NCBI RefSeq assembly: GCF_025938095.1
Contig: NZ_JAPCZF010000004.1
Coordinates: 186,001-250,000, forward strand
DNA: 64,000 nucleotides
Direction of reading: 5' to 3'
Source of the DNA: Novosphingobium sp. JCM 18896
GTDB taxonomy: Bacteria; Pseudomonadota; Alphaproteobacteria; Sphingomonadales; Sphingomonadaceae
A program made the translations under genes and the position numbers. Within the stretch, counting starts at the first letter, position 1. Each line of letters opens with the position of its first letter. This document shows, in pieces, positions 1 through 10,324 of the stretch. The notes under the pieces were generated by a model. It saw only the letters and a list, made by a program, of their open reading frames with translations. It searched no databases and had not been told where the DNA came from.

Positions 1-338
1 AGGCCGAAGGCTCCTCGGTCGCCGAGGGCATCGGCCAGGGGCGCATCACCGCCAACCTCGAAGGCGCGCCGATCGACACCCAGTTCCGCATCTCCGACGA
101 GGAAGGCCTCGAATGGGTCGCGCGGCTGCTCAAGGAGGAAGGGCTGTGCCTCGGCCTGTCCTCGGGCATCAACGTCGCGGGGGCTGTGGCGTTGGGTAAG
201 CAGCTCAAGGCGCAGGGGAAACAGAACCCGCGCGTGGCCACGATCCTGTGCGATACGGGCTTCCGGTACCTGTCCTCGCTGTACAATCGCGAATGGCTCG
301 AATCGAAGAAGCTTCCGGTCTTCCCCTGGCTCGCTTGA
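1..338 (+). CDS. cysK: Cysteine synthase A, C-terminal part (partial at window edge)
   Basis: The first bases already lie inside the gene; the reading frame begins at base 3 and runs to TGA at 336-338, giving about 111 C-terminal residues. The visible part contains SSGINVAGA, typical of the PLP-phosphate binding half of O-acetylserine sulfhydrylases, and ends with YLSSLYNREWLESKKLP, which I recognise as the C-terminus of alphaproteobacterial CysK. The family joins sulfide and O-acetylserine to make cysteine in the cytoplasm. It would be the last step after the cysH/cysI reduction genes near 40 kb, though the two loci are not adjacent. The catalytic PLP lysine lies outside the window. Confidence 0.85.
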   Translation, partial: AEGSSVAEGIGQGRITANLEGAPIDTQFRISDEEGLEWVARLLKEEGLCLGLSSGINVAGAVALGKQLKAQGKQNPRVATILCDTGFRYLSSLYNREWLESKKLPVFPWLA

Positions 339-370
339 TCCGTCTCGCCTGATCGACTAAACAGAGCGTA

Positions 371-682
371 ATGGCGCAAAAAATCCAGTCGAATCTGGTG
401 GAGCCGGTCGCAACGCCCCAGCCCAACGTGCCTTCGCTGGCACGCGTGCTGCGTGCCCAGGCCGTCCACCGATTGCAGATCGGCCTGTTCGGGCTTGCTG
501 CCATGTTGCTGCTCGTCGGCCTCGCCAACATCATCATGGATCGCGCACGCATGGCCGAAGAGGCCGAGGCGCCGCCCTACATCGTGCCGCCGAGCCCGGT
601 CGCCAAGGCTGCGAGCGATCCGCTCGCCGACATCGGCGTCGTGCCCGCCGCCGATCCCACTGCGGCTGCCGCCAAGAAGTAA
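371..682 (+). CDS. Small single-pass membrane protein, function unknown
   Basis: This 103-residue protein starts at ATG 371, 32 bases after the cysK stop, so it may be co-transcribed with it. It has a hydrophilic N-terminus, one clear membrane segment at about residues 37-56, and a Pro/Ala-rich tail ending in lysines. No enzymatic motif is visible. The topology suggests a membrane-anchored accessory protein with a tail on one side of the membrane. I do not recognise a named family; codon use is like that of the neighbours, which supports a real gene. Confidence 0.65.
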   Translation: MAQKIQSNLVEPVATPQPNVPSLARVLRAQAVHRLQIGLFGLAAMLLLVGLANIIMDRARMAEEAEAPPYIVPPSPVAKAASDPLADIGVVPAADPTAAAAKK

Positions 683-1200
683 CCCGCGGGCGTCCCGCGG
701 CGCTGCGACTCCGATCCGGGAAATTACGGGAAGGGCTGCGTTCGGCGCAGCGCGAGGTCGCCGCACGCTCGGGGACGGCCCGGCGTAAAATCACCCTCTT
801 CTGGCACGATCTCGCGGTTTTCTGCGCTTTTCAGCGCTGGCCCCGTATTTTCCCGTAACGCCCGGCCGGGACTAGACATTGGTCGAAGGGCGGAAAATGA
901 CGGGATTTCGGGATGAATCGAAAATTCTTTTATTTACAATGATATAAAGTAGAACAAAAAGAGACTGGATAAAGGTTCCCGGGTATCTCGACCGGTTTGA
1001 AGCAGAATTTTCCGCCTTTTCCCGGAAAATCCCCGAAAAGCCCTTTTCTGAATCCCCCTCTAACGGTAAGAGGAAATCCTATCGGAACGGATGAACCCGC
1101 CGCGTCGCCACGACGCGGTCAGCCGGTCGCAAAACGCGCGGCCAGTGGTGGAGAAGTCGTGCCGGTTTTTAGGGCAACCCTCACGGGGACTTAGGGGCAG
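683..1200. other. Intergenic region upstream of the dcw cluster
   Basis: This 518-base gap holds no convincing gene. It contains an unusually AT-rich island (about 905-975) that is the best place for the main dcw promoter. GGCGGAAAAT at 889-898 and its exact reverse complement ATTTTCCGCC at 1007-1016 flank that island. A GC hairpin without a T-run follows the upstream gene at 685-699. I looked for the spaced GTGGG repeats that MraZ binds in other bacteria and did not find a clear set. Confidence 0.5.
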
Positions 1201-1713
1201 ATGGCGTCGCAGCCATACAACTACAACGGCACCGGCTTTTCGCTCTTGCGCGACAAGGGCCGGTTCGTGTTGCCCCCGCAGTTCCGCAAGACGGTCAAGG
1301 ATTCGAGCGGCGACAAGGCGATCCTCTGCCTCGACAAGCACGATCGCTGGCCCTGTCTGATCGGCTTCGGCCTCTCGCGCAAGGATGGCTTCGAGGTGCA
1401 GCTCGATCGCGAGGAAGACCTCGCCGCCAAGCGTGGCCATGATTTCGACCGCGAACTGCGCGGTCTCCAGCTCAACGGCTTCGCCCAGCTGCCCTTCGAC
1501 GACAGCGGCCGTTTCGTCCTGCCCGAATACCTGGCCGAACTCGCCAGCGTCGACGACCAGCTCTATTTCCAGGGCGCGGGCCAGTTCTTCGTGATCTTCA
1601 GCCCCAAGCAGCTCTCGACGATGGGGCAGGGCTGGGAAGGCGCGCAGGCCGCCTGCCGCCAGCTCGCCGCCGAGGCGTTGGGCAAGGCCAAGGCGAAGGG
1701 AGCTGCGGCATGA
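1201..1713 (+). CDS. mraZ: MraZ, transcriptional regulator of the division cluster
   Basis: At 170 residues this protein is slightly longer than the usual 140-150 because of its C-terminal tail. It has the two tandem swapped-hairpin (AbrB-like) repeats of MraZ: the first contains [13 protein letters not shown] (about residues 19-31) and the second contains [12 protein letters not shown] (about 100-111). In other bacteria MraZ is a DNA-binding protein that controls its own operon. It opens the dcw cluster as expected, with a purine-rich GGGGCAG directly before ATG 1201. Its stop overlaps the rsmH start (ATGA at 1710-1713). Confidence 0.95.
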   Translation: MASQPYNYNGTGFSLLRDKGRFVLPPQFRKTVKDSSGDKAILCLDKHDRWPCLIGFGLSRKDGFEVQLDREEDLAAKRGHDFDRELRGLQLNGFAQLPFDDSGRFVLPEYLAELASVDDQLYFQGAGQFFVIFSPKQLSTMGQGWEGAQAACRQLAAEALGKAKAKGAAA

Positions 1714-2684
1714 GCGGTCCCGGCCTCCCGCACATTCCCGTCCTGCTCGATGAAGTCGTCGCCGCGCTCGCGCCGGCGCCCGGCTCGGTCATCGTCGACG
1801 CGACCTTCGGCGCCGGCGGCTATACCCGTGCGCTGCTCGCCGCGGGCGCGACGGTCCACGCCTTCGACCGCGATCCCGATGCGATCGCCGCCGGCCGTCT
1901 CTGGCCCGAGACGCAGGAGAACCCGCCGCGGCTGGTGCTCCACCCGCGCCGCTTCTCCGAAATGGTCGCCGCGCTCAACGAGGCGGGGATATCGCGGGTC
2001 GACGGCGTTGCCATGGATGTCGGCATGTCGTCCATGCAACTGGATCAGCCGGCGCGCGGATTCGCCTTCGCGGTCGACGGTCCACTCGACATGCGGATGG
2101 AGCAAGAAGGCCTGAGCGCCGCCGATTTCTTGAACGACGCCCCCGAGGGCGAAATTGCCGACGTCCTGTTCCAGTTTGGTGAAGAGCGACAGTCGCGCCG
2201 GGTGGCGCGCGCGATCGTCGCGGCGCGGCCGCTGTCGACCACCGGCGAACTGGCCAATGTCGTGCGCAAGGCGCTGGGCTACAGCCCCAACTACAAGGGC
2301 AGCTCGGGCCCGTCGAAGGACCCCGCGACGCGCAGCTTCCAGGCAATCCGTATCCACGTGAACGCCGAGCTCGACCAGCTGAGCGACGGGCTGTTCGCTG
2401 CCGAGGCGCTGCTCAAGGAGGGCGGCCGGCTCGCCATCGTCAGCTTCCACAGCCTCGAAGATCGGATCGTGAAGCAATTCCTGCGTGACGCCAGCGGTGC
2501 CGTGGCCTCGACCTCGCGGCACCTGCCCGCCGTCGCCGCCAAGGTGCCGGCGACCTTCGCGCAGATCGCGAAGGCGGCGCGGCCGTCGGACGCCGAAGTG
2601 ACGCGCAACCCCCGCGCCCGCTCGGCGACGCTCCGCGCCGCCACCCGCACCGACAGTCCTGCACGCGAGAGGAGAGCGGCATGA
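1710..2684 (+). CDS. rsmH: 16S rRNA (cytosine-N4)-methyltransferase RsmH
   Basis: This 324-residue SAM-dependent methyltransferase makes the N4-methyl mark on cytosine 1402 of 16S rRNA. The SAM loop FGAGGYTR is at residues 33-40. The family signature appears as [14 protein letters not shown] instead of the more usual GVSSxQLD. Near the C-terminus [13 protein letters not shown] is the other diagnostic block. The gene overlaps mraZ and ftsL by 4 bases each (ATGA), the canonical dcw order, which implies translational coupling. Confidence 0.96.
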   Translation: MSGPGLPHIPVLLDEVVAALAPAPGSVIVDATFGAGGYTRALLAAGATVHAFDRDPDAIAAGRLWPETQENPPRLVLHPRRFSEMVAALNEAGISRVDGVAMDVGMSSMQLDQPARGFAFAVDGPLDMRMEQEGLSAADFLNDAPEGEIADVLFQFGEERQSRRVARAIVAARPLSTTGELANVVRKALGYSPNYKGSSGPSKDPATRSFQAIRIHVNAELDQLSDGLFAAEALLKEGGRLAIVSFHSLEDRIVKQFLRDASGAVASTSRHLPAVAAKVPATFAQIAKAARPSDAEVTRNPRARSATLRAATRTDSPARERRAA

Positions 2685-3226
2685 ACCTGACCCGCGACCG
2701 CGTCCGTTCGATCGGCTGGGCCGTGATCCTCACGGTCTGCGCCGCGCTGACCCTGGTGCTCACCTTCCGCGTCAATGCGATCAAGAGCCAGGTCCGCCTG
2801 GCCGAGCGCCAGATCGTCGCGCTCAAGCAGGAGAAGCTCGCGCTCGAGACCGAGTTCGAGACGCGCGCCAACCAGCAGCAGCTGCGCGCGGTCAACGACG
2901 TCGAATTCGGCTACGAGGCGCCCAAGGCCGGCCAGTACATCGAGGGCGAGCGTCAGCTCGCCGTGCTCGGCAAGGAGCGCGGGCCCAATGCGCCGTCGCC
3001 GATCCGCGTCGCGCATGCCGACCTCGCCGACGAGGATGAAGGTTCGGCCTTCCCGGCCATGGTCTCGCCGCTCAGCGGCAAGGCGATCGCCGCCGAAATG
3101 CCCGCGGGCGGCACGCGCAAGCCGGCCGAGGCGTCGGACCTCAAGGACCGCCTCGCGCGGATCGAACTGCGTTCGACGCGCAAGCCCGTGAAAACCTCGG
3201 TGAGAGACGAGGCCAGCGTCGAATGA
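2681..3226 (+). CDS. ftsL: FtsL-like division protein
   Basis: This 181-residue bitopic protein has one membrane helix at about residues 11-29 and a coiled-coil-like stretch rich in Ala, Leu, Lys and Glu from about 33 to 72. It lies between rsmH and ftsI, exactly where FtsL sits. FtsL forms the FtsQ-FtsL-FtsB complex that activates septal wall synthesis. Sequence conservation in this family is weak, so the call rests on position, size and topology. It is longer than E. coli FtsL (about 120) because of a hydrophilic periplasmic tail, as is common in alphaproteobacteria. It overlaps both neighbours by ATGA. Confidence 0.85.
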   Translation: MNLTRDRVRSIGWAVILTVCAALTLVLTFRVNAIKSQVRLAERQIVALKQEKLALETEFETRANQQQLRAVNDVEFGYEAPKAGQYIEGERQLAVLGKERGPNAPSPIRVAHADLADEDEGSAFPAMVSPLSGKAIAAEMPAGGTRKPAEASDLKDRLARIELRSTRKPVKTSVRDEASVE

Positions 3227-4959
3227 CCGCGGTTGCCGTCACCACGATCAGCACCGGCCGTCGCCAACTGGTGAACGTGCGCCAGCGCTCGCTGGTCGTG
3301 GCGAAGTGGCGCATGCTCTGGGTGCTGACCCTGTTCGGCATGATCGCGCTTTGCGCGCTCGTGCGTATCGCCTTCCTCGGCGTGTTCGAGCCGTCGCGCG
3401 GACCCGCGACCATGGCCGACGCGCTGCTGCCCAGCCGCGGCGAGATCGTCGATCGCAACGGCGTGCCGCTGGCGCGCGCGTTCAACGCCTATGCGCTGTG
3501 GTACAATCCCAAGGCGCTGGGCGAGGGCGGCTCGCCACTGGTCAAGTCGCCCGCCGAAGTCGCCGCCGCGCTGGTGCGCCTGTTCCCCGACATGGACCAG
3601 GCCAAGCTGACCGCGCGGCTGGCCTCGGGCGAGCCCGGCTACCTGCGCCGCCGCATCCTGCCCGAGGACGCCAACAAGATCCACGCGATCGGCGAGCCCG
3701 CGCTTGAGTTCCCGCGCGAGAACCAGCGGTTCTATCCGCAGGGCTCGATGGCCGCGCACATCCTCGGCTTCGTCGGCGCCGACGGCAAGGGCCAGGTCGG
3801 CATGGAGCAGGTGTTCAATGACAAGCTGACCGATCCCGCCACGCGCGGCACGCCGCAGATGCTGTCGATCGACCTGCGCGTCCAGGGTGCACTCGAGGAC
3901 GAGCTCGGCCGCGGCATGCGCGAGACCAATGCCAAGGGCGCCGCGGGCATCATCCTCGACGTCGACACCGGCGAAGTCGTCGCGCTGGCCTCGTTGCCCT
4001 CGTTCAACCCCAACCTGATCGACGAGGCCTCCACTCCCAACATCTTCAACCGCGTGACCAACCAGGTCTACGAGCTCGGCTCGACCTTCAAGCCGATCAC
4101 CGTCGCCTCGGCGATCGACGCGGGCACGGTCACGTCGATGGCGCGTCGCTATCCGGCCGCGCCGTTCCAGATCGGCGGTTTCACCATCCGCGACAGCCAC
4201 GCGATGGGCGCCTCGCTCAACGTGCCCGAGGCGCTGATCCATTCGTCGAACGTGGTCACCGCCCACGTCGCCGACGAATTGGGGCCGGCACGGCTCAACG
4301 CGACGATGCGCGCGCTGGGCATGAACGAGCGCCCCTACATCGAGCTGCCCGCGCGCGGCTTCCCGCTCTGGCCGCGCGGCGAGGCCCGTGACGGCGGCTG
4401 GTCGCTGATCACGACGATGACCGTATCCTACGGCCACGGCATTGCCGTCACGCCGCTACACCTCGCCTCGGCCTATGCCGCGCTGGTCAACGGTGGCATC
4501 TGGCGCCCGGCGACCTTGCAGAAGCTGACCCCGGCGCAGGTGCCGGCGGGGCGCCGCGTGTTCAAGGCGTCGACCAGCGCGCGGATGCGCCAGCTGCTGC
4601 GGATGATCGTCGAGGACGGCACCGGCCGCAAGGCCGACGCGCCGGGCTTCCGCGTCGGCGGCAAGACCGGCTCGGCCGAAAAGCCCGGCGCCGGCGGCTA
4701 TCGCAAGACCTCGCTGGTCGCGACCTTTGCCTCGGCCTTCCCGATGGATCGCCCGCGCTTCGTCGTCATCGCCATGCTCGACGAGCCGCAGGGCACCCAG
4801 GCCAGCTCGTTCCAGCGCACCGCCGCTTGGAACGCCGCGCCGATCGTCGGCCGCGTCGTCCCGCGCATCGGCCCGCTGGTCGGCGTGATGCCCGACGAGA
4901 CGCGCGACATCGACATTTCCGAGCTGTCCCCGCTGATCCCCGCGGGAGCCGAGGAATGA
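3223..4959 (+). CDS. ftsI: FtsI, septal peptidoglycan transpeptidase (PBP3)
   Basis: This 578-residue class B penicillin-binding protein makes the septal peptide cross-links with FtsW. It has a cytoplasmic N-terminus, a membrane anchor at about residues 29-50, a pedestal domain, and a transpeptidase domain. All three active-site motifs are present: STFK with nucleophile Ser287, SSN at 341-343 and KTG at 481-483. The gene overlaps ftsL and murE by ATGA, so synthase and precursor enzymes are co-translated. Confidence 0.97.
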   Translation: MTAVAVTTISTGRRQLVNVRQRSLVVAKWRMLWVLTLFGMIALCALVRIAFLGVFEPSRGPATMADALLPSRGEIVDRNGVPLARAFNAYALWYNPKALGEGGSPLVKSPAEVAAALVRLFPDMDQAKLTARLASGEPGYLRRRILPEDANKIHAIGEPALEFPRENQRFYPQGSMAAHILGFVGADGKGQVGMEQVFNDKLTDPATRGTPQMLSIDLRVQGALEDELGRGMRETNAKGAAGIILDVDTGEVVALASLPSFNPNLIDEASTPNIFNRVTNQVYELGSTFKPITVASAIDAGTVTSMARRYPAAPFQIGGFTIRDSHAMGASLNVPEALIHSSNVVTAHVADELGPARLNATMRALGMNERPYIELPARGFPLWPRGEARDGGWSLITTMTVSYGHGIAVTPLHLASAYAALVNGGIWRPATLQKLTPAQVPAGRRVFKASTSARMRQLLRMIVEDGTGRKADAPGFRVGGKTGSAEKPGAGGYRKTSLVATFASAFPMDRPRFVVIAMLDEPQGTQASSFQRTAAWNAAPIVGRVVPRIGPLVGVMPDETRDIDISELSPLIPAGAEE

Positions 4960-6422
4960 GGCTCGACGCGCTCGCCCAGGCTGCCGGGATCGCGCTGCCT
5001 GCGAGCGGTGACGCTCAGGTCACGGGCTTCGCGATCGACAACCGCAAGGTCGCCCCGGGCACGGTGTTCGGCGCGTTCCAGGGCGCCAAGGTCAACGGCG
5101 AGGATTTCATTCCCGCCGCGGTGGCCGCGGGCGCCGTCGCCGTCGTCGCGCGGCCCGAGGCCCGGGTCGAGGGCGCCGTCCACATTTCCGCTTCCGAGCC
5201 GCGCCGTGCGTTCGCGCACCTCGCGGCTCGGTTCTTCTCGCCGGTGCCCGAGACCGTCGTTGCGGTCACCGGTACCAATGGCAAGACCTCCTGCGTTGAG
5301 ATGACGCGCCAGCTCTGGCGCATGGCCGGGCACCGCGCGGCCTCGATCGGTACCCTGGGCGTGACCACCCCCGACGAGACCGTCTCGACCGGGCTGACCA
5401 CGCCCGACATCGTCACTTTCCTCGCAAACATGACCGGCCTCGCGCGCGAGGGCGTGACCCACGTCGCCTACGAGGCGTCGAGCCACGGCCTGTCGCAGTT
5501 CCGCAACGAGGGGCTCAAGGTCGCCGCGGGCGCCTTCACCAATCTCAGCCGCGACCATCTCGACTACCACGCCGACATGGCCGACTACTTCGCGGCCAAG
5601 ATGCGGCTGTTCGACGAGGTTATCGTGGACGGCGGCACGGCGGTGATCTGGGCCGACGATGCCTGGTCCACCCAGGCGATTGAACATGCACAGGCGCGCG
5701 GGCTTACCCGGTTCACCGTGGGGGTGAACGGCGAGGCGATCCGGCTGGCCTCGCGCCAGCCGGGTCAGCTCGGCCAGGTGCTCGAAATCGAGCACGCGGG
5801 CACGGCCTATACCGTCAAGCTGCCGCTGATCGGTGCCTATCAGGCGGCCAATGCGCTGGTCTCGGCCGGGCTGGTGATCGCCACGGGCGGCGATCCGAAG
5901 CAGACCTTCGACGCGCTGTCGCGGCTCCAGCCCGTGCGCGGCCGGCTCGAGCGCGCGGCGATCACCCGCGCCGGCGCGCCGGTCTATGTCGACTATGCCC
6001 ATACGCCCGACGCGCTCGAAGCCGCGATCGCCGCGCTGCGGCCGCATGTGACGGGCCGGCTGATCGTCGTGTTCGGCGCCGGCGGCGACCGCGACCAGGG
6101 CAAGCGCCCCGAGATGGGCCGCGTCGCCGCGAGCCAGGCCGAGGTCGTAATCGTCACCGACGACAACCCCCGCGGCGAGAATCCGGGGGTAATCCGGTCC
6201 CAGGTCCTTGCCGGTGCGCGCGGCGCACGCGAAATTGGCGACCGACGCGCGGCGATTGCCGCCGCCGTCGCCGAGGCGGGGGCGCAGGACATCGTGCTCG
6301 TGGCCGGCAAAGGGCACGAGCAGGGGCAGATCATCGGCAGTGGCGATGCCACGCGCGTGCTGCCGTTCGACGACGTTTCGGTTGCAAGGGAGTGCGCGGG
6401 CGCTCCCGAAAGGGAACAATGA
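4956..6422 (+). CDS. murE: MurE, UDP-MurNAc-tripeptide synthetase (meso-diaminopimelate adding)
   Basis: I place the start at ATG 4956, overlapping the ftsI stop (ATGA), giving 488 residues; an in-frame extension back to 4827 lies inside ftsI and is unlikely. The ATP loop GTNGKTS is at 106-112 and DNPR at 403-406. DNPR is the established recognition motif for meso-diaminopimelate, so the wall should be the Gram-negative DAP type. MurE adds the third residue to the stem peptide in the cytoplasm. The 3' end overlaps murF through ATGATG. Confidence 0.96.
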   Translation: MRLDALAQAAGIALPASGDAQVTGFAIDNRKVAPGTVFGAFQGAKVNGEDFIPAAVAAGAVAVVARPEARVEGAVHISASEPRRAFAHLAARFFSPVPETVVAVTGTNGKTSCVEMTRQLWRMAGHRAASIGTLGVTTPDETVSTGLTTPDIVTFLANMTGLAREGVTHVAYEASSHGLSQFRNEGLKVAAGAFTNLSRDHLDYHADMADYFAAKMRLFDEVIVDGGTAVIWADDAWSTQAIEHAQARGLTRFTVGVNGEAIRLASRQPGQLGQVLEIEHAGTAYTVKLPLIGAYQAANALVSAGLVIATGGDPKQTFDALSRLQPVRGRLERAAITRAGAPVYVDYAHTPDALEAAIAALRPHVTGRLIVVFGAGGDRDQGKRPEMGRVAASQAEVVIVTDDNPRGENPGVIRSQVLAGARGAREIGDRRAAIAAAVAEAGAQDIVLVAGKGHEQGQIIGSGDATRVLPFDDVSVARECAGAPEREQ

Positions 6423-7897
6423 TGGCTGCGGTTGCACGAATTCTCGAATGGCCTGTTGAGATTGCCGACGACCTGCCGCTCGCGCTGTGGGATGCGATCG
6501 CCATCGCGCGCGCCGTCAAGGGCGTCGCCAATGCCGACTTCCAGGTCTCGGGCGTCGAGATCGACAGCCGCGACGTGATGCCGGGTGACCTGTTCTTCGC
6601 GCTGAAGGGCGAAAGCATGGACGGCCACCGCTTCCTCGAAGCCGCTTTCGCCAAGGGCGCCGCCGCTGCCGTGGTCGATCGCCCGGTCGACTATCCGCAC
6701 ATCCTGGTCAACGACACCACCGCGGCGCTCGAAGCCCTGGCCAAGGCCGCCCGCGCGCGCAGTTCGGCCAAGGTCATCGGCGTCACCGGCTCGGTCGGCA
6801 AGACCGGGGTCAAGGAGGCGATCTTCGCTGCGCTCGACCGCTCGAGCCGCGGCGCCGCGCACCGCTCGGTCAAGAGCTACAACAACCACGTCGGCGTGCC
6901 GCTGAGCCTCGCGCGCATGCCCTCGCGCAGCCGCTTCGGCATCTTCGAGATGGGCATGAACCATTCGGGCGAGATCGCCGCGCTGACGCGCCAGGTGCGC
7001 CCGCACGTCGCGGTCGTCACGACGATCGCGCCCGCGCATATCGAGATGCTGGGCAGCGAAGAGGCGATCGCCGACGCCAAGGGCGAGATCTTCGAGGGGC
7101 TGGAAGAGGGCGGCGTCGCCGTCATCCCGGCCGACAGCCCGCACTACGAACGGCTCAAGGCCAAGGCCGAAGCCTGCGGCGCCAAGGTCATCGGCTTCGG
7201 TCGCGCCGCCCATGCCCAGGTCCGCCTGCTCGACACGATCGCGGCGGCCAACGGCGGTTCGCTGGTCACTGCCGATCTTGGCGATCGCCGCCTCTGCTAC
7301 ACAATCGCCGAACCCGGCGAGCACTGGGTGATGAACTCGCTCGCGGTCATGGCCGCAGTGCGCGCCGCCGGTGGCGATCTCGGCGCGGCCGGTGTCGCGC
7401 TGGCCGATATGCCCGGCCTCGCCGGTCGCGGCGCTCGTCTGGAGATCGCCGCGCAGGATGGTGGCCCAGATGGTCGGGGCAAGGCGCTGCTGATCGACGA
7501 GAGCTACAACGCCAATCCGGCGTCTATGCGCGCGACCCTGGCGCAGCTCGGCAAGACCGTGGCGCGTCGCCGCATCGCCGTGCTCGGTTCGATGAAGGAG
7601 CTGGGCGAACACGGCCCGGCCTTCCACGCCGCGCTGGCCGAGCCGCTGGCCGAGGCCCATGTCGACTATGCGGTCCTCGTCGGCGACGAGATGCGCGCCC
7701 TGGCCGATGAATTGGGGAAATCGGAAAATGCCGCGCTTGGCAAGGCCATCGCCTTCGCCCATTGCCAGAACCCGGCCGAGGCAGGCCAGGCGCTTGCGGA
7801 TTTCGGCGTGGAGAGCGGTGACGCGATCCTCGTCAAGGGCTCGAATTCGGTCGGGCTCGGCGCGCTGGTGAAGGCTCTCGCTGCCAAGGACGCCTGA
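6419..7897 (+). CDS. murF: MurF, UDP-MurNAc-pentapeptide synthetase
   Basis: MurF adds D-Ala-D-Ala to the tripeptide precursor using ATP. The 492-residue product has the Mur ligase layout: an N-terminal uridine-nucleotide domain, an ATP loop GSVGKT at 124-129, and a C-terminal ligase domain. Two consecutive ATGs (6419 and 6422) both overlap the murE stop; either could be used. Its TGA overlaps the mraY ATG by one base (TGATG). Ddl, which supplies the dipeptide, is 8 kb downstream in the same operon. Confidence 0.95.
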   Translation: MMAAVARILEWPVEIADDLPLALWDAIAIARAVKGVANADFQVSGVEIDSRDVMPGDLFFALKGESMDGHRFLEAAFAKGAAAAVVDRPVDYPHILVNDTTAALEALAKAARARSSAKVIGVTGSVGKTGVKEAIFAALDRSSRGAAHRSVKSYNNHVGVPLSLARMPSRSRFGIFEMGMNHSGEIAALTRQVRPHVAVVTTIAPAHIEMLGSEEAIADAKGEIFEGLEEGGVAVIPADSPHYERLKAKAEACGAKVIGFGRAAHAQVRLLDTIAAANGGSLVTADLGDRRLCYTIAEPGEHWVMNSLAVMAAVRAAGGDLGAAGVALADMPGLAGRGARLEIAAQDGGPDGRGKALLIDESYNANPASMRATLAQLGKTVARRRIAVLGSMKELGEHGPAFHAALAEPLAEAHVDYAVLVGDEMRALADELGKSENAALGKAIAFAHCQNPAEAGQALADFGVESGDAILVKGSNSVGLGALVKALAAKDA

Positions 7898-8967
7898 TGC
7901 TTTACCTCCTCGCCGAGTATTTCCACTTCGAGGGTCTGGCGAACCTCATCCGCTACCAGACGTTCCGCGCGGGCGCGGCGATGATGACGGCGCTGGTGAT
8001 CGGTCTGATCATCGGCCCGCGCTTCATCAACATGCTGCGCGTGCGCCAGGGCAAGGGGCAGCCGATCCGCGAGGACGGCCCGCAGACCCATCTGGCCAAG
8101 CGCGGCACGCCGACGATGGGCGGGCTGATGATCCTGATCTCGCTCGTCGTCTCGATGCTGCTGTGGATGGACCTCAACAATCCCTTCGTCTGGGCCTGCC
8201 TGGCCGTGACGATCGGCTTCGGCGCGATCGGCTTCCTTGACGATTACGACAAGGTCACCAAGCGCAGCCACAAGGGCGTTTCGGGCAAGATCCGGCTGTT
8301 CCTCGAATTCTGCGTCGCCGGTGTCGCGGCCTACATCATCGTCAGCCAGGTCAACACGAACCTTTACGTGCCGTTCCTGTCGAACCGCTATATACCGCTG
8401 GGGCCCTTCTACTACGTCTTCGCGGCGGTGGTCATGGTCGGTGCTGGCAATGCGGTGAACCTGACGGACGGCCTGGACGGCCTGGCGACCATGCCGGTGA
8501 TCATCGCCGCGGGCACTTTCGCGATCATCGCCTATCTCGCGGGCCGCGCCGACTATGCGGTCTACCTCGGCATTCCCCACGTCCCGCGCGCGGGTGAACT
8601 GGCGATCCTGTGCACGGGCATCATGGGCGCGGGTCTGGCCTTCCTCTGGTTCAACGCGCCGCCGGCCGCGGTGTTCATGGGCGATACCGGCAGCCTGGCT
8701 CTCGGCGGCGCGCTCGGCGCGATCGCCGTCGCCGCGCATCACGAGATCGTGCTCGGCATCGTCGGCGGGCTCTTCGTGCTCGAGGCGGCCTCGGTCATCA
8801 TCCAGGTGTTCTGGTTCAAGCGAACCGGCCGGCGCGTGTTTCGCATGGCGCCGATCCACCACCATTTCGAGCAGAAGGGCTGGGCTGAATCGACCGTCGT
8901 GATCCGCTTCTGGATCGTCTCGATCATCCTCGCCGTCATCGGCCTGTCCACGCTCAAGCTTAGGTGA
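7897..8967 (+). CDS. mraY: MraY, phospho-MurNAc-pentapeptide transferase
   Basis: This polytopic membrane enzyme (356 residues, about 10 helices) transfers phospho-MurNAc-pentapeptide to undecaprenyl phosphate to make lipid I. The diagnostic motifs are visible: TDGLDGLA in the middle, an [12 protein letters not shown] block, and the [10 protein letters not shown] histidine motif near the C-terminus. It starts at ATG 7897 within the murF stop, and is followed by the only real gap in this part of the operon, 10 bases before murD. Confidence 0.97.
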   Translation: MLYLLAEYFHFEGLANLIRYQTFRAGAAMMTALVIGLIIGPRFINMLRVRQGKGQPIREDGPQTHLAKRGTPTMGGLMILISLVVSMLLWMDLNNPFVWACLAVTIGFGAIGFLDDYDKVTKRSHKGVSGKIRLFLEFCVAGVAAYIIVSQVNTNLYVPFLSNRYIPLGPFYYVFAAVVMVGAGNAVNLTDGLDGLATMPVIIAAGTFAIIAYLAGRADYAVYLGIPHVPRAGELAILCTGIMGAGLAFLWFNAPPAAVFMGDTGSLALGGALGAIAVAAHHEIVLGIVGGLFVLEAASVIIQVFWFKRTGRRVFRMAPIHHHFEQKGWAESTVVIRFWIVSIILAVIGLSTLKLR

Positions 8968-8977
8968 TCGCCGAAAG

Positions 8978-10324
8978 ATGATCACCTCTGACGCCTTCGC
9001 CGGAAAACGTTTCGCCGTCCTCGGTCTCGCCCGCTCGGGCCTGACCGCGGTCGAGACGCTGCTCGCCAGCGGGGCACAGGTCACCGCCTGGGACAGCCGC
9101 GAGGAACCGCGCCAGGGCCTGGCCGAGCGCGGCGTCGAACTGGCCGATCCGGTGCAGATTGACCTAACGGGCTTCGCCGGGGTCGTCGTTTCGCCGGGCG
9201 TACCGCTCAACCGCCACCCGATCGCCGAAGCCGCCGCGGCCGCCGGCGTGCCGGTGATCGGCGACATCGAGCTCTTCGCCCAGGCCCGCCACAGTCTGCC
9301 CGCGCATCGCGTCGTCGGCATCACCGGCACCAATGGCAAGTCGACCACTACGGCGCTGGTCCACCACCTGCTCGAAAGCGCGGGCATCCCGGCGCGCATG
9401 GGCGGCAACATCGGCCTGCCGATCCTTGGGCAAGCGCCGCTTCCTTCGGGCGGCGTCTACGTTCTCGAACTGTCGTCCTACCAGATCGACCTGACCCAGA
9501 GCCTCGATTGCGAGGCGGCGGCGCTGCTCAACATCACCCCCGATCATCTCGACCGCTATGCCGACTTCGCCGGCTATGCCGCGTCGAAGGCACGGCTTTT
9601 CGCGATGCAGCGGGTCGATCACGACGCCGTGTTCGGCGTCGGCGATCCCGAGACCGCGGCGATCGCGCAGTGGGAAGCGAGCCGCCGTGCCGCCGGCCGG
9701 GTCCACCGCGTCACCGGCGAGGACCTGCTGGCCCTGCAGCCGGACTGGCCGTCGCTCCAGGGCCCGCACAACCTGCAGAACGCCGCTGCCGCGGTTGCGA
9801 TCGTCGAGGCGCTGGGGCTGACGCGCGAACAGTGGCAGGCGGCGCTGCCGACCTTCCGCGGGCTGCCGCATCGCATGGAGCGCGTCGCCGAGTCCAAGGG
9901 CGTGGTCTTCATCAACGACAGCAAGGCGACCAATCCGGCCTCGACCGCGCCCGCGCTCGGCGCTTTCCCGCCGGTGGCGGGCGATCATCGCCGCATCCAC
10001 TGGATCGTCGGCGGCCTGCCCAAGGGCGACGATCTCGACGAGTGCGCGCCCTATTTCGGCAATGTCGCCGCCGCCTATACGATCGGCGACGCCGGCCCGC
10101 GCTTCGCCGAAATCCTCAGCCCGCACATGCCCGTGCGCCGCAGCGAGATGATGTGCGAGGCGATCCGCGAGGCGATCGAGGCCGCGGATCCCGGTGACGT
10201 GATCATGCTCTCGCCGGCCTGCGCCTCGTTCGACCAGTTCCGCGACTACGAAGCGCGGGGCGACACCTTCCGCCAGCTCGTCGAGGCGCTGACCGGTCCC
10301 GATGCCGAACAGGTGGCCTGCTGA
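8978..10324 (+). CDS. murD: MurD, UDP-MurNAc-L-alanine:D-glutamate ligase
   Basis: MurD adds D-glutamate, the second stem residue. The 448-residue product has a Rossmann-like N-terminus (VLGLARSGLTAVE), the ATP loop GTNGKST at about 117-123, a central LNITPDHLDRY block and FINDSKATNP in the C-terminal ligase domain, all typical of the family. The stop shares a base with the ftsW start (TGATG at 10322-10326). Confidence 0.96.
   Translation: MITSDAFAGKRFAVLGLARSGLTAVETLLASGAQVTAWDSREEPRQGLAERGVELADPVQIDLTGFAGVVVSPGVPLNRHPIAEAAAAAGVPVIGDIELFAQARHSLPAHRVVGITGTNGKSTTTALVHHLLESAGIPARMGGNIGLPILGQAPLPSGGVYVLELSSYQIDLTQSLDCEAAALLNITPDHLDRYADFAGYAASKARLFAMQRVDHDAVFGVGDPETAAIAQWEASRRAAGRVHRVTGEDLLALQPDWPSLQGPHNLQNAAAAVAIVEALGLTREQWQAALPTFRGLPHRMERVAESKGVVFINDSKATNPASTAPALGAFPPVAGDHRRIHWIVGGLPKGDDLDECAPYFGNVAAAYTIGDAGPRFAEILSPHMPVRRSEMMCEAIREAIEAADPGDVIMLSPACASFDQFRDYEARGDTFRQLVEALTGPDAEQVAC

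Noticed and set aside
997..1194. 65-residue open frame ending just before mraZ
   Set aside because: It starts at TTG in the AT-rich promoter area, has no ribosome site and no recognisable composition; more likely part of the upstream control region.
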